From Sphingopyxis granuli NBRC 100800 (lineage in GTDB: Bacteria > Pseudomonadota > Alphaproteobacteria > Sphingomonadales > Sphingomonadaceae): a stretch of DNA of 60,705 bases. The stretch lies in assembly GCF_001591045.1 (NCBI RefSeq), contig NZ_BCUA01000017.1, forward strand, positions 1 to 60,705, in the 5' to 3' direction. The stretch's first letter is position 1. Each line of letters begins with the position of its first letter. The notes under the pieces were generated by a model that saw only the letters and a list, made by a program, of their open reading frames with translations, searched no databases and had not been told where the DNA came from. Of this stretch, positions 8,053-17,910 are shown one piece after another. The position numbers and the translations under genes were made by a program.

Positions 8053-9219
8053 CTACCCCTCGCGCCCCAGCCAGCGTTCGAGCACTGCGTCGGTGTCCTG
8101 TCCGACCGCGACCGGGGCGGGGCGGCGGATGCTGCCCGGCGTCGCCGACAGCTTCGGAAAGACGCCCTGCATGGTGACGGTTCCGAACTCGGCGTCGGGC
8201 ACCGTGACCAGCGCCTCGCGCGCGGCGAAATGCGGGTCGGCCATCATCTCCTCGGCGTCATAGATGCGCCCGGCGGGGACGCTCGACTCGATCATCTTCG
8301 CTTCGAGTTCGGCGACGGTCAGCGTCGCGGTCCATTCGGTGATCAGCGCGTCGAGTTCCTCCTGATGCGCGCCGCGCGCGAGATGGGTCGCGTAGCGCGG
8401 GTCGGCCGCAAGTTCGGGCCGCCCCATCGCCGCGGCGAGGCGCGCGAAGATGGCGTCGCCGTTGGCGCCGATCAGATATTCGCCGTCGCGGCACGGATAG
8501 ACGTTCGACGGCGCGATCCCCGGCAGGGTCGATCCGGTGCGCCGGCGCCGGGTGCCGCTGACCGAATAATCGGACACGGTCGATTCCATCACCTGCAGCA
8601 CGGCTTCGTAGAGCGCCGAATCGACAATCTGTCCCTCGCCCGTCCGCTCGCGGTGGTGGAGCGCGGCGAGCGCCCCCATGCAGCCGTAGGTCGCGGCGAG
8701 GGTGTCGCCGATCGAGACGCCCATGCGCGCGGGCGGCCGGTCGGGATAGCCGACGATGGCGCGCCACCCGCCCATCGCCTCGCCGATGCCGCCGAAGCCG
8801 GCGCGCGCCGCATAAGGGCCGGTCTGGCCGTAACCCGACACGCGCACGACGATCAGCCGCGGGTTGGCGGCGCGCAGGTCGGCGGGGTCGAGATTCCATT
8901 TCTCGAGCGTGCCGGGCTTGAAATTCTCGATCAATATGTCGGCGCGGGCGGTCAGGTCGCGCGCCAGCTGCTGCCCCTCGTCCGACCGCAGGTCGCAGGC
9001 GACCGAATATTTGTTGCGCGCGATCACCCGCCACCAGCTCGGCTTGTCGCCCTGGCCCCAGTGGCGCATCGGGTCGCCGGTCCCGGGGGGTTCGAGCTTG
9101 ACGATCTCGGCCCCCATGTCGCCGAGCAGCTGGCCGCAGAAGGGACCCGCGATCAGCTGTCCCATCTCGACGACGCGAATGCCGTCGAGCGGCCCCTTGC
9201 TCTTCCCCGTTGCAGTCAT
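8053..9219 (-). CDS. Class III CoA-transferase (CaiB/BaiF family)
   Basis: This 388-residue cytoplasmic enzyme has the class III hallmarks: GIRVVEMGQLIAGPFCGQLL at the N-terminus, DMGAEIVKLEPPGTGDPMR, IENFKPGTLEKW, and the SIGDTLAA stretch containing the catalytic Asp that forms the acyl anhydride. GRIYDAEEMMADPHF near the C-terminus is also typical. Family members move CoA between carboxylic acids. It is divergent from the HMG-CoA-lyase-like gene and shares a 138-bp promoter region with it. Together they suggest activation of a branched hydroxy-acid followed by C-C cleavage. The acid is unknown. Confidence 0.92.
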   Translation of the reverse strand: MTATGKSKGPLDGIRVVEMGQLIAGPFCGQLLGDMGAEIVKLEPPGTGDPMRHWGQGDKPSWWRVIARNKYSVACDLRSDEGQQLARDLTARADILIENFKPGTLEKWNLDPADLRAANPRLIVVRVSGYGQTGPYAARAGFGGIGEAMGGWRAIVGYPDRPPARMGVSIGDTLAATYGCMGALAALHHRERTGEGQIVDSALYEAVLQVMESTVSDYSVSGTRRRRTGSTLPGIAPSNVYPCRDGEYLIGANGDAIFARLAAAMGRPELAADPRYATHLARGAHQEELDALITEWTATLTVAELEAKMIESSVPAGRIYDAEEMMADPHFAAREALVTVPDAEFGTVTMQGVFPKLSATPGSIRRPAPVAVGQDTDAVLERWLGREG

Positions 9220-9294
9220 GATCTTCCTTTCGGCATCGATGTCGCTTCATGATAGGACGCCGGACGCGATCCGTCGTCCCCCCTTGGCCTCGAT

Positions 9295-9314
9295 ATACTT
9301 AGAGTGCTATGTAT
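9295..9314. promoter_or_regulatory. Palindromic operator candidate, CoA-transferase/lyase promoter
   Basis: ATAC-TTAG-AGTG-CTAT-GTAT is a near-perfect 20-bp palindrome between divergent genes. Its core TTAG-N4-YTAW is shared with 4058-4069 and 7311-7322, which ties the three divergent promoters of this island together. Confidence 0.5.
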
Positions 9315-9357
9315 TTTTCAACCGCCAATGGGATGGCGAATGCGGAAAGGGCAGACG

Positions 9358-10272
9358 ATGACGGGGTTTCGCAAGGTCGAGATGGTCGAGGTCGGGCCGC
9401 GCGACGGGCTGCAGAACGAGGCGGCGGTGGTCGCGACCGCCGACAAGGCCGAACTCGTCCGCCGCGCACTGGCCTATGGGGTGCGGCGCATCGAGGTGAC
9501 GAGCTTCGTCAACCCGAAGAAGGTGCCGCAGCTCGCCGACGCCGAGGAACTGGTGGCGCTGCTCCCCGACCGCGACGACGTCACCTACATCGGGTTGGTG
9601 CTCAACCGGCGCGGCGCCGAGCGCGCGCTGGCGACCGGGCGGATCGACGAGCTGGGCGCGGTGTGCGTGACGAGCGATACGTTCGGAATCCGCAACCAGG
9701 GACAGAGTTCGGCCGAATCGCTGGCGGCGGCGGCCGAGATCGTCGGGCTGGCGAAAGCGGCGGGGCGCGGCGGCCAGATCACCATCGCGACCGCCTTCGG
9801 CTGCCCGTTCGAGGGCGAGATCGCCGCGGCGCGCGTCGTCGAGATGGCGAAGCGCGCCGCCGACGCGGCGCCGCGCGAGGTCGCGCTCGCCGACACGATC
9901 GGCGTCGGCGTCCCGGCGCAGGTCGCCGAACTGGTGGGCCGGGTGCGCGAGGCGATCGCGCCGCTGCCGGTGCGCGTGCATTTCCACAATACGCGGGGAT
10001 CGGGGCTCGCCAATGTCTGGGCGGCGGTCGGCGAGGGCGCGGCGAGCGTCGACGCGGCGCTCGGCGGCCTCGGCGGCTGCCCCTTCGCGCCGGGCGCGGC
10101 GGGCAATGTCGCGACCGAGGATGTCGCCTATATGCTCGAACGCAGCGGCGTCGCGACCGGGCTCGCGCTGCCGGGAGCGGTCGAGGCGGCGGGCTGGTTC
10201 ACCGGCGTGATGGGCCGGCCGCTGCCCGCGATGGTCAGCAAGGCGCCCGCCTTTCCGCCCCCCGCCGCCTGA
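9358..10272 (+). CDS. Hydroxymethylglutaryl-CoA lyase family protein
   Basis: This 304-residue TIM-barrel lyase has the two signatures of the HMG-CoA lyase family: GPRDGLQNE (residues 13-21, with the metal- and substrate-binding Arg15-Asp16) and GGLGGCPFAPGA with catalytic Cys241. HFHNTRG supplies the metal-binding histidines. The start at 9358 follows AAAGGGCAG; an earlier ATG (9304) would add an implausible leader. The reaction is retro-aldol cleavage of a 3-hydroxyacyl-CoA, classically HMG-CoA to acetoacetate and acetyl-CoA. Next to a CoA-transferase rather than a leucine operon, it may act on a related branched hydroxyacyl-CoA. Confidence 0.92.
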   Translation: MTGFRKVEMVEVGPRDGLQNEAAVVATADKAELVRRALAYGVRRIEVTSFVNPKKVPQLADAEELVALLPDRDDVTYIGLVLNRRGAERALATGRIDELGAVCVTSDTFGIRNQGQSSAESLAAAAEIVGLAKAAGRGGQITIATAFGCPFEGEIAAARVVEMAKRAADAAPREVALADTIGVGVPAQVAELVGRVREAIAPLPVRVHFHNTRGSGLANVWAAVGEGAASVDAALGGLGGCPFAPGAAGNVATEDVAYMLERSGVATGLALPGAVEAAGWFTGVMGRPLPAMVSKAPAFPPPAA

Positions 10273-10284
10273 GCGCGGCGCGCG

Positions 10285-11430
10285 CTAGGCCGGTGCGACC
10301 TCGATAGTCCAGCCGCCGCGGCGCGACCGCTGGGGCGGCCCGAAGCGTGCCGATGCGCCGAGCCGGTCGCTGAGCGCCTCCAGCCGCTCGGCGATCGACC
10401 GCGCCGACGCGGCGGATGCCAGCCGCGGGCTGCCGCGCACGCGCCGCCCCTCGTGGACGAGCCCCTGGGCGTCGAGCTGGACCGGGACCAGCCGCGTCGC
10501 CGCGACCCGGCCGTCGATCAGGTCGAGTTCGGCGATCGCCGATTGCCAAGCCTCGGGACCATAGGCACCATCGGGCTTTTCGGACTGGAATATGAAGGAC
10601 GACAGCCCGTGGAACAGCGGCGCGCCGCGGTGAAATTCCATGCCCTGCAGTTCGGGAACGCCGTGCGCGACGAAGGTCGCGGCGCCCGCGTCGACGGCGC
10701 GCCGCGCCAGATCGCGCTGCCACGCCGGCGTGTCCGACTTGCGCGGCTCCCAATAATGATTGTGGAGATAGGCGATCACCGCCGCGCCGCCGGTCGCGGC
10801 GAAACGGATGGCGCCGAGATAGCGTTCGACGTCGGCCGCGACCAGCGCCCCGCCTGGTTCGCGCCGCAACTCGTTGACGCCCGGCTGCGTCGCGGTCGCG
10901 GCGGCGCCGTCGCGGATCGCGCCCGCCGCCGCCGCGACCAGTGCGACCCGCCCCGCGACGCCCGGCGCGCTGGCCTGCGCCAGGTCGCGGCCCGTCCCGG
11001 CAAAGGCCAGCCCGCGCGCCCGCAACGCCTCGATCGTCGACACGATGCCGCCGGTGTCGAGGTCCCAGGCATGGTTGTTCGACGTCGCCACGATATTGAC
11101 GCCGATCGCCTGCAGGCAGTCGATCACCTCCGGTTCGGCGACATGGAGCACCTCGCTGTCCGCCGGGCGGGTCGACCGGCCGGCCAGCGGTCCGCCGATC
11201 ACCGTTTCGAGGTCGGTGAAGACCAAATCGCGTCCCGCCAATACCCGCCGGAATTCGCCCAGGCCCCGCCAGCCGATCCGGCGCAGATCGGTCTTGATCA
11301 GCGATTGGCCGAGCAGGCTGATTCGCAGCGGGCGATGCCCGGCTCCCGCAACAACCGGCAGGAATATCAGGGGAAAACCGGCCTTCAGCAGGCATCGCCG
11401 TGTTGGCGCATCGAAACCGGTCGGCCCCAT
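10285..11430 (-). CDS. CapA family (poly-gamma-glutamate capsule-type) metallophosphatase-fold protein
   Basis: The 381-residue protein shows CapA/PgsA features: DLVFTDLETVIGGPL, the NNHAWDLDTGGIV stretch (the GNNHxxD-type metal site), VIAYLHNHYWE and FVAHGVPELQGMEF. The fold is calcineurin-like. The N-terminus (TRRCLLKAGFPLIFLPVVAGA) resembles a Tat or Sec export signal with twin Arg. ATG 11430 follows GGGGGA by 6 bases. Only 12 bp separate its end from the convergent HMGL gene, and it is divergent from a TonB receptor. CapA relatives take part in polyglutamate synthesis or breakdown, but no pgs genes are here. A periplasmic hydrolase is likely. Confidence 0.85.
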   Translation of the reverse strand: MGPTGFDAPTRRCLLKAGFPLIFLPVVAGAGHRPLRISLLGQSLIKTDLRRIGWRGLGEFRRVLAGRDLVFTDLETVIGGPLAGRSTRPADSEVLHVAEPEVIDCLQAIGVNIVATSNNHAWDLDTGGIVSTIEALRARGLAFAGTGRDLAQASAPGVAGRVALVAAAAGAIRDGAAATATQPGVNELRREPGGALVAADVERYLGAIRFAATGGAAVIAYLHNHYWEPRKSDTPAWQRDLARRAVDAGAATFVAHGVPELQGMEFHRGAPLFHGLSSFIFQSEKPDGAYGPEAWQSAIAELDLIDGRVAATRLVPVQLDAQGLVHEGRRVRGSPRLASAASARSIAERLEALSDRLGASARFGPPQRSRRGGWTIEVAPA

Positions 11431-11585
11431 GACTCGTCCCCCTTTGATATCAGCCATACAAAGATTGTTTGGATCGGGGCAATCTCATGCACTTTCGTTA
11501 TGATCGCATCCGCGAGCGTCATAATATTTTTCGCCGCCGCGCTTCCTCCTAAGCCGATGCACGAATCACAAACCTGGGGGACATC

Positions 11586-14478
11586 ATGATCATCGCATCC
11601 GCTCGCTTCGCTCGGCGCCGTCATCTGGCCAAACTGGCTGCCGCCGCTGGAATCAGCCTCGGCGCCCTGGCCTGGCCGACGCTCGCGCAGGCGCAGGCAT
11701 CGGGCGATGAAGCGGCCACGGCGTCGGGCAGCGGCGACATCATCGTCACCGGGTCGCGCATCGGGCGCAAGGATGCCGATTCGGTCGGGCCGATCCTGAC
11801 GCTGACGTCGGAGGACATCATCAAGTCGGGCACCTCGTCGATCGGCGACCTGCTCCAGAAGCTGCCGTCGGCGGGGGTCAGCCTCAATTCGAACGGCACG
11901 CAGGGCACCTCCTACGGCGCAAGCTCGATCAACCTGCGCTATCTGGGCGGCGCGGAGGGCAGCGGCAATCGCGTCCTCGTGCTCGTCGACGGCCATCGCT
12001 GGGTCGACGGCGTCGGCCAGCGCGGTTTCCGCGACTTCGTCGATCTCAACACCATGCCGCAGGGGATGATCGACGGCATCGAGATATTGAAGGACGGCGC
12101 CTCGGCGATCTACGGCGCCGACGCGATCGCGGGCGTCGTCAACATCAAGACGGTGCAGCCGTTCGACGGGCTGCGCGGGTCGGTTCGCGCCGGGATCACC
12201 AGCCATGGCGACGGCGCCGAACTGGGGGGCAAGCTGACGGTCGGCAAGACCTGGGACCGCGCCTCGATCATCCTGTCGGGCAGCTATTCGCGAACGCGCT
12301 CGATCCGCACCGACGCGCGCAAGCTGACGACGCAGACGCTGGTGCCGCAGACCGCGGTCGGCAACAATCCCAACGGCCTGTTCATCCTGCCCGGCCTCGC
12401 GAACAACGGCTATTTCGGCACCGCGGCGGGATTCGCCAGCTCCGCCAATCCGATCGTGCTCAATCCGGGCGCGGCGATCGGCGCGGGCAATCTGGCCGAC
12501 AATGCCTTTCACGTCGGCGCGCTGCCGGGGCGACGCCTACAACACGCAGGCGCAGGGCATCTATTCGGCGGGGCCGTCGGAACGCTACGGCGTCTACGGC
12601 CGCTTCGACTATGAACTGGCCGACGACGTCACGATCCGGATCGACGGCGTCTACAACCGGCGCAAGTCGAACCAGCTTTTCTCGCCCGTGCTGCTCGACG
12701 TCGGCGGCACCGCGGGAACGGTGCGCGGCTTCGCGATCCCGAACAATCAGGCGTATAATCCCTTCGGCACCGCCAACGGCGTTCCGGCCGCCAATGCGCT
12801 CGCCTTCGGCGCCAACAGCGCGTGGCGCATCCGCAAGGTGATGACCGACGTCGGCAACCGCAACAATGTGCAGGATGTCGAGACGATCCGCCTGTCGGTC
12901 GGCGTCGACGGCAGCGTCGCGATCGGCGGCGGCGAATGGCGCTGGGACGTCTTCGGTTCCTATGCGAAGAACAGCATCCACACGATGGCGGAAAACGGCA
13001 TCAACTACGACAATCTGTTCCTCGGCCTCGGCTCGCCCGCGATCTGCGCCGCGACGGCGGGCTGCGTGCCGATCAACCTGTTCGCCCCGATGACCGAGGC
13101 GCAGGCGGCCTATATCCGCTACACGACGCGCGAGTATAACCGCACCGAACTCTACAACGCCGCCTTCAACGTCACCGGCAACCTGTTCGACCTGCCCGCG
13201 GGGCCCGTCGCGCTCGCGGTCGGCTACGAATATCGCCAGAACCGCGGCTTCGACGCCCCCGACGCCTACGTCAACGCCGCGTCGCGTTTCCTGGCGTCGC
13301 AATATGCGACGACAACCTCGCAGACGCGCACCGCGACGGTCGGCAGCTATGACCTGCACGAGGCCTATGCCGAGCTCAACGTGCCGATCTTCCGCGACCA
13401 GCCCTTCGCCGAAAGCCTCGAACTGAGCCTGGCCGGCCGCTATTCGGACTATTCGACCGTCGGCAACAAGGTGACGCTGAAGGCCGGCGTCGGCTATCGC
13501 CCGATCGAGGATATCCTGTTCCGCGGCACCTATTCGCAGGGCTTCCGCGCGCCGTCGATCCTCGAACTCTATCAGGGCGCGCGCCAGACGAGCTTCCAGG
13601 GCAACGATCCCTGCAACGGCGGCGCGGCGGCCAATCCGGGGCTGCCCGGCTGCGCGGGCGTGCCGGCGGGCTACAACCAGATCAACTATAATCTCAACGG
13701 TCTGATTCCCGGCGTGATCAGCGGCAACACCAGCCTGAAGCCCGAAACCGCCGATACGTTCAGCGCCGGGGTCGCCATCTCGCCGCGCGGCGTGCGCGGG
13801 CTGTCGCTGACGGTCGATTACTACAAGATCAAGATCAAGGACGCGATCGCGTCGCAGACGCCGACCCAGATCATGCAGCTTTGCGCGGTGCGCGGCGGCG
13901 TCTTCTGCGACCTCGTCAGCCGCGATGCGGGAACCGGCGCGATCCTCGAACTGCTGCAGGGCGCGCAGAACCTCAACTCGATCACCACCGACGGGGTCGA
14001 CGCGACGCTGCGCTACGATTTCAGCACGGGCATCGGGCGCATCTCGGCGGTGGTCGACGCCTCCTGGCTCCATTCGTTCAAGACGACCGCGCCCAATCCG
14101 GCGGGCGGCGCCCCGATCGTCGACGAACGCGCGGGGCGTGGCGATTCGCCGCGCGCGACCTATCCGCACTGGAAGGGACAGGCCTCGCTCGGCTGGACCG
14201 GCGACACTGCCGACGCGACGCTGCGCGCGCGCTACATCGGCCCGACCACCGACGTCGTGAACGCGGTCAAGGATGCGCGGACGCGGTCGATCGTCTACAC
14301 CGACCTCGAAATCGGCTTCGCCATCGCCGACGACGCGGCGCGGTTCAGCCTGGGGGTCAACAACCTGTTCGACAAGGCGCCGCCGGCTTCCTACGCCAAT
14401 GCACCGATCAACTACGACATCTATACCTATGACGCGCGTGGCCGCTTCCTCTACGCCAGCTTCTCGGTGAAGATGTGA
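11586..14478 (+). pseudogene. TonB-dependent receptor interrupted by a one-base frameshift
   Basis: The 5' part (from ATG 11586, GGGGGA upstream) encodes a signal peptide, the SGDIIVTGSRI segment and a plug domain with GSGNRVLVLVDGHRWVDG and EILKDGASAIYGADAIAGVVNI. Near 12527-12530 a run of four G shifts the frame. The reading frame continues directly as DAYNTQAQGIYSAGP through the barrel to FLYASFSVKM at 14478. Removing one G restores a single receptor of about 963 residues. The barrel half has no other damage. This could be a true inactivating mutation or a sequencing error in a homopolymer. The receptor stands before an AbgT transporter and a CocE hydrolase. Confidence 0.85.
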
Positions 14479-14484
14479 TCGGAC

Positions 14485-14510
14485 GGCCGCGCCGGAACCC
14501 TGGCGCGGCC
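14485..14510 (+). terminator. GC hairpin between receptor and AbgT genes
   Basis: GGCCGCGCC (14485-14493) and GGCGCGGCC (14502-14510) form a perfect 9-bp stem with an 8-base loop just after the receptor stop. There is no T-tract, so it is more likely a partial attenuator or an mRNA-stabilising structure than a full terminator. Confidence 0.4.
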
Positions 14511-14540
14511 ACCGAATCGGGATTGCGGGGCGGGTCGGCG

Positions 14541-16079
14541 ATGCCAGCGAACAGCAAGACGCAGAAATGGCTCGACCGGGTCGAGCGCTGGGGCAATGCC
14601 CTTCCCGACCCGGTCTTCATCTTCCTCGGCCTGATCGCGCTGCTCGTCGCGGTGTCGGTCGCGGCGGCACAGCTGGGCTGGAGTGCGGTCCACCCGGTCA
14701 CGGGCGCGACCCTGACCGCTAGCAGCCTGCTGTCGGCCGAAAATGTCCGCAAGCTGCTGACCCTGATGCCCGAGACGATGGCGGATTTCCCGCCGCTGGG
14801 GCTGATCCTGGTCGTCATGCTCGGCGCGGCGGTCGCCGAGCGGTCGGGGCTGTTCACCGCGCTGATGACGCGCGCGATGCGGGGCGTGTCGAACCGCTTC
14901 CTCAGCCCCGCCATCTTCCTGATCGGCCTGTTGTCGCATCAGGCGGCCGACGCGGCCTATGTCGTGCTGATCCCGCTCGCGGCGATCATCTTCGCGGCGG
15001 CGGGGCGGCATCCGTTCGCGGGCATCGCGATCGCCTATGCCGGCATTTCGGGCGCCTTCGCCGCCAATCTGCTGCCGGGACAGTTCGACGTGCTGATGCT
15101 GGGGATCACCAAATCGGCGGCGGCGCTGCTGGGCCCGGCCCCGATGCTCAATCCGCTCGGCAACTGGTATTTCACCGCGGCGCTCGGCCTGATCCTGATC
15201 CCGATCACCTGGCTGGTGAACGACCGCATCGTCGAACCGCGGCTCGGCGTCTGGACCGATCCGCCGCCCGAAGGCGACATGGAGGATGCGGCCGACCCAG
15301 CGAGCCAGCGAAAGGGCCTGCGCCGCGCCGGGATCGCGGCGCTCGTCATCGCCCTTGCCTTCGCGGCGCTGGCGCTGTGGCCTGGCTATAGCCCACTGAT
15401 CGATGCGGGCGCGACGGGGCCGGCGCGCCTCGAACCCTTCTATTCCTCGCTCGTCGCGGGCTTCATGCTGCTCTTTCTCGTCTGCGGCTGGATCTATGGC
15501 GCCGCGGTCGGCACGGTCCGCTCGCACCGCGACGTCGTGAAGATGATGACCGGCGGACTGGCGACGATGACCCCGTTCCTCGTCATCGCCTTCTTCGCCG
15601 CCCATTTCATCGCGATGTTCGCCTGGTCGAACCTCGGCCCGGTGATGGCGATTAACGGCGCCGACTGGCTGCGCGCGCAGCAGCTCGCGACGCCGGTGAT
15701 GCTGATCCTGCTGCTGCTGATGTCGTCGGTGTTCGACCTCGTCATCGGGTCGGCGTCGGCGAAGTGGAGCGCGATGGCACCGATCGTCGTGCCGATGCTG
15801 ATGCTGCTCGGCGTCTCGCCCGAGATGACGACCGCGGCCTATCGGATGGGCGATTCGATCTTCAACATCGTCACCCCCGTCGCGTCGAACTTCGTGCTGG
15901 TGCTGGTCCTCGCCCAGCGCTGGCGCGCCGATTTCGGCGTCGGGTCGCTGATCGCGCTGATGCTGCCCTTCTCGATCGCCATCGGGCTGACGGGCCTGTG
16001 TCTCGTCGGCCTGTGGACCGGCCTCGAACTGCCGGTCGGGCCGGGCGCTCCGGCCACTTATGCGATGCCGCTTCCGTGA
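14541..16079 (+). CDS. abgT: AbgT family transporter (p-aminobenzoyl-glutamate type)
   Basis: This 512-residue inner-membrane protein has about 11-13 hydrophobic segments and AbgT-family landmarks: WLDRVERWGNALPDPVFIF at the N-terminus, GLLSHQAADAAYVVLIPL, GISGAFAANLLPG in a hairpin region, and the C-terminal SSVFDLVIGSASAKWSAMAPI. Characterised members carry p-aminobenzoyl-glutamate or export sulfonamides. ATG 14541 has only a weak Shine-Dalgarno; the ORF extends upstream, but without family similarity. Its stop overlaps the GTG of the CocE-like hydrolase. With the upstream TonB receptor this suggests uptake of an aminoacyl or amide compound that is then hydrolysed. Confidence 0.9.
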   Translation: MPANSKTQKWLDRVERWGNALPDPVFIFLGLIALLVAVSVAAAQLGWSAVHPVTGATLTASSLLSAENVRKLLTLMPETMADFPPLGLILVVMLGAAVAERSGLFTALMTRAMRGVSNRFLSPAIFLIGLLSHQAADAAYVVLIPLAAIIFAAAGRHPFAGIAIAYAGISGAFAANLLPGQFDVLMLGITKSAAALLGPAPMLNPLGNWYFTAALGLILIPITWLVNDRIVEPRLGVWTDPPPEGDMEDAADPASQRKGLRRAGIAALVIALAFAALALWPGYSPLIDAGATGPARLEPFYSSLVAGFMLLFLVCGWIYGAAVGTVRSHRDVVKMMTGGLATMTPFLVIAFFAAHFIAMFAWSNLGPVMAINGADWLRAQQLATPVMLILLLLMSSVFDLVIGSASAKWSAMAPIVVPMLMLLGVSPEMTTAAYRMGDSIFNIVTPVASNFVLVLVLAQRWRADFGVGSLIALMLPFSIAIGLTGLCLVGLWTGLELPVGPGAPATYAMPLP

Positions 16080-17908
16080 CCGGCGTCCTCATCCCGAACG
16101 TCATGGTGCCGATGCGCGACGGCGTCCGTCTCGCCACCGATGTCTATCTTCCCGATGGCGCGATCGACGCCCCGCTGCCGGTGCTGCTCGAACGCACCCC
16201 CTATGACAAGCGCGGCACCAACCATGCCGACTTCTCCGTCGCCGACGAAGTGCCGCTTTCGAAGCCGGAGATCGCGCGGATCTTCGCGGCGAACGGCTAT
16301 GCCTTCGTGCTTCAGGACTGCCGCGGCCGCTATGCCTCCGAAGGCATGTTCCGCAAATATCTGTCGGAGGCGGAGGACGGCGCCGACACGCTCGCCTGGA
16401 TCATGCGCCAACCGTGGTGCAACGGCCGGATCGGCACGCTCGGCCTGTCCTACAGCGCGCATGTCCAGGCGGCGCTTGCGACGCTCGACCCGCCCGGTCT
16501 CGCCGCGATGTTCCTCGATTCGGGCGGTTTTTCGAGCGCTTATCACAGCGGCATCCGTCAGGGCGGCGCCTATGAGCTCAAGCAGCTCACCTGGGCGCTG
16601 AAACACGCGCAGCTCGCGCCCGAGACGATGGCCGATCCCGCGCGCCGCGCGGCGCTCGAGGCCGTCGACATCCGCCGGTGGATCGGGGTCGAGAAATGGC
16701 GGCCCGGCCATTCGCCGATCAGCGCCGCCCCCGAATATGAGGATTTCATCCTCGAACAATGGAATGAGGAGGGATTCTCCGACTTCTGGAAACAGCGCGG
16801 CATCTATGCCCGCGGCTGGTACGACGCCTTCGCCGACGTGCCGATGGTGCATATGTCGAGCTGGTACGATCCCTATGCGCTGACCGCGGTCGAGAATTTC
16901 GTCGGGCTGTCGCAGCGCAAGCGCGGCCCGGTGAAGCTGATCATGGGGCCGTGGACCCACGGCAAGCGCTCGCTCACCTGGTCGGGCGATGCCGATTTCG
17001 GCCCGCAATCGACGCTCGATCATCTGTTCGGCGACTATGTCGCGCTGCGCCGGCGCTGGTTCGACCGCCACCTGAAGCGCGAGGGCGCCGATCCGCTGCC
17101 CGAGCCCGTCTATCTCTTCACCATGGGCGGCGGGTCGGGACGGCGGCTGCCGAGCGGGCGTCTCGACCACGGCGGGCGCTGGCGCACCGCGCCGGCATGG
17201 CCGCCGCCCGACATGGCGATGACCCCCTTCCACCTGCATCCCGACGGCGGCCTCCGCGCACAGCCTCCGGCCGCGCCGGGCCGCCGCAGCTTCGTCCACA
17301 ATCCGCGTCATCCGGTGCCGACGATCGGCGGCGCCATCGCGTCGGGCGCGCCGGTGATGGAGGCGGGCGGCTACGATCAACGCGAGGCTGCGGCCTTCTT
17401 CGGCGCCCGCGAACCATGGCGGCCGCTCGCCGAGCGGTCCGATCTGCTCGTCTTCGAAACCCCGGCGCTCGATACCGACGTCGAACTGACGGGACAGGCG
17501 GTCGCCGATCTGTTCGTGAGCTCGACCGCCGCCGACACCGACATCACGATCAAAATCGTTGATGTTTATCCGCCGAACGCCGACTATCCGGACGGCTATG
17601 CGCTCAATATCGCGCACGGCATCTTGCGGATGCGGTTCCGGGATTCGTTCGAGGCGCCCGAACCGATGGAGCCCGGAAAGGTCTATCGCGTGCGGATCGC
17701 CTCTTTCCCGATGAGTAACCTGTTCGCGAAGGGGCATCGCATCCGCGTCGAGATCGCGGGCAGCAATTTCCCGCATTTCGACATCAACCCCAATGTCGAC
17801 TGGCGCGTGCCCGGCCTGTCGCCGGTCGCGGCTGAAAACAGCGTGCATCTGGGACCGCGCGCGGGGTCGCGCCTCCTGCTGCCCGTCGTCCCTGCAAGGG
17901 CGGGCTGA
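16076..17908 (+). CDS. CocE/NonD family hydrolase (X-Pro dipeptidyl-peptidase S15 type)
   Basis: The 610-residue alpha/beta hydrolase starts at GTG 16076 in a GTGA overlap with the abgT stop, giving MTGVLIPNVMVPMRDGVRLATD, where VPMRDGVRLATDVYLP is the standard family N-terminus. The nucleophile is Ser125 in GLSYSA. The oxyanion Tyr lies in ERTPYDKRG. The helical cap spans roughly residues 160-300, and the C-terminal jelly-roll domain contains GSNFPHFDINPN. No signal peptide is visible, so it is probably cytoplasmic and acts on the compound carried by AbgT. Family substrates include esters, amides, beta-lactams and peptides. Confidence 0.9.
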   Translation: MTGVLIPNVMVPMRDGVRLATDVYLPDGAIDAPLPVLLERTPYDKRGTNHADFSVADEVPLSKPEIARIFAANGYAFVLQDCRGRYASEGMFRKYLSEAEDGADTLAWIMRQPWCNGRIGTLGLSYSAHVQAALATLDPPGLAAMFLDSGGFSSAYHSGIRQGGAYELKQLTWALKHAQLAPETMADPARRAALEAVDIRRWIGVEKWRPGHSPISAAPEYEDFILEQWNEEGFSDFWKQRGIYARGWYDAFADVPMVHMSSWYDPYALTAVENFVGLSQRKRGPVKLIMGPWTHGKRSLTWSGDADFGPQSTLDHLFGDYVALRRRWFDRHLKREGADPLPEPVYLFTMGGGSGRRLPSGRLDHGGRWRTAPAWPPPDMAMTPFHLHPDGGLRAQPPAAPGRRSFVHNPRHPVPTIGGAIASGAPVMEAGGYDQREAAAFFGAREPWRPLAERSDLLVFETPALDTDVELTGQAVADLFVSSTAADTDITIKIVDVYPPNADYPDGYALNIAHGILRMRFRDSFEAPEPMEPGKVYRVRIASFPMSNLFAKGHRIRVEIAGSNFPHFDINPNVDWRVPGLSPVAAENSVHLGPRAGSRLLLPVVPARAG

Positions 17909-17910
17909 GG

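Noticed and set aside
12502-12614. Programmed frameshift in the receptor gene
   Set aside because: A G4 run alone is not a known slippage signal, and receptors are not known to use frameshifting. Mutation or read error is simpler.
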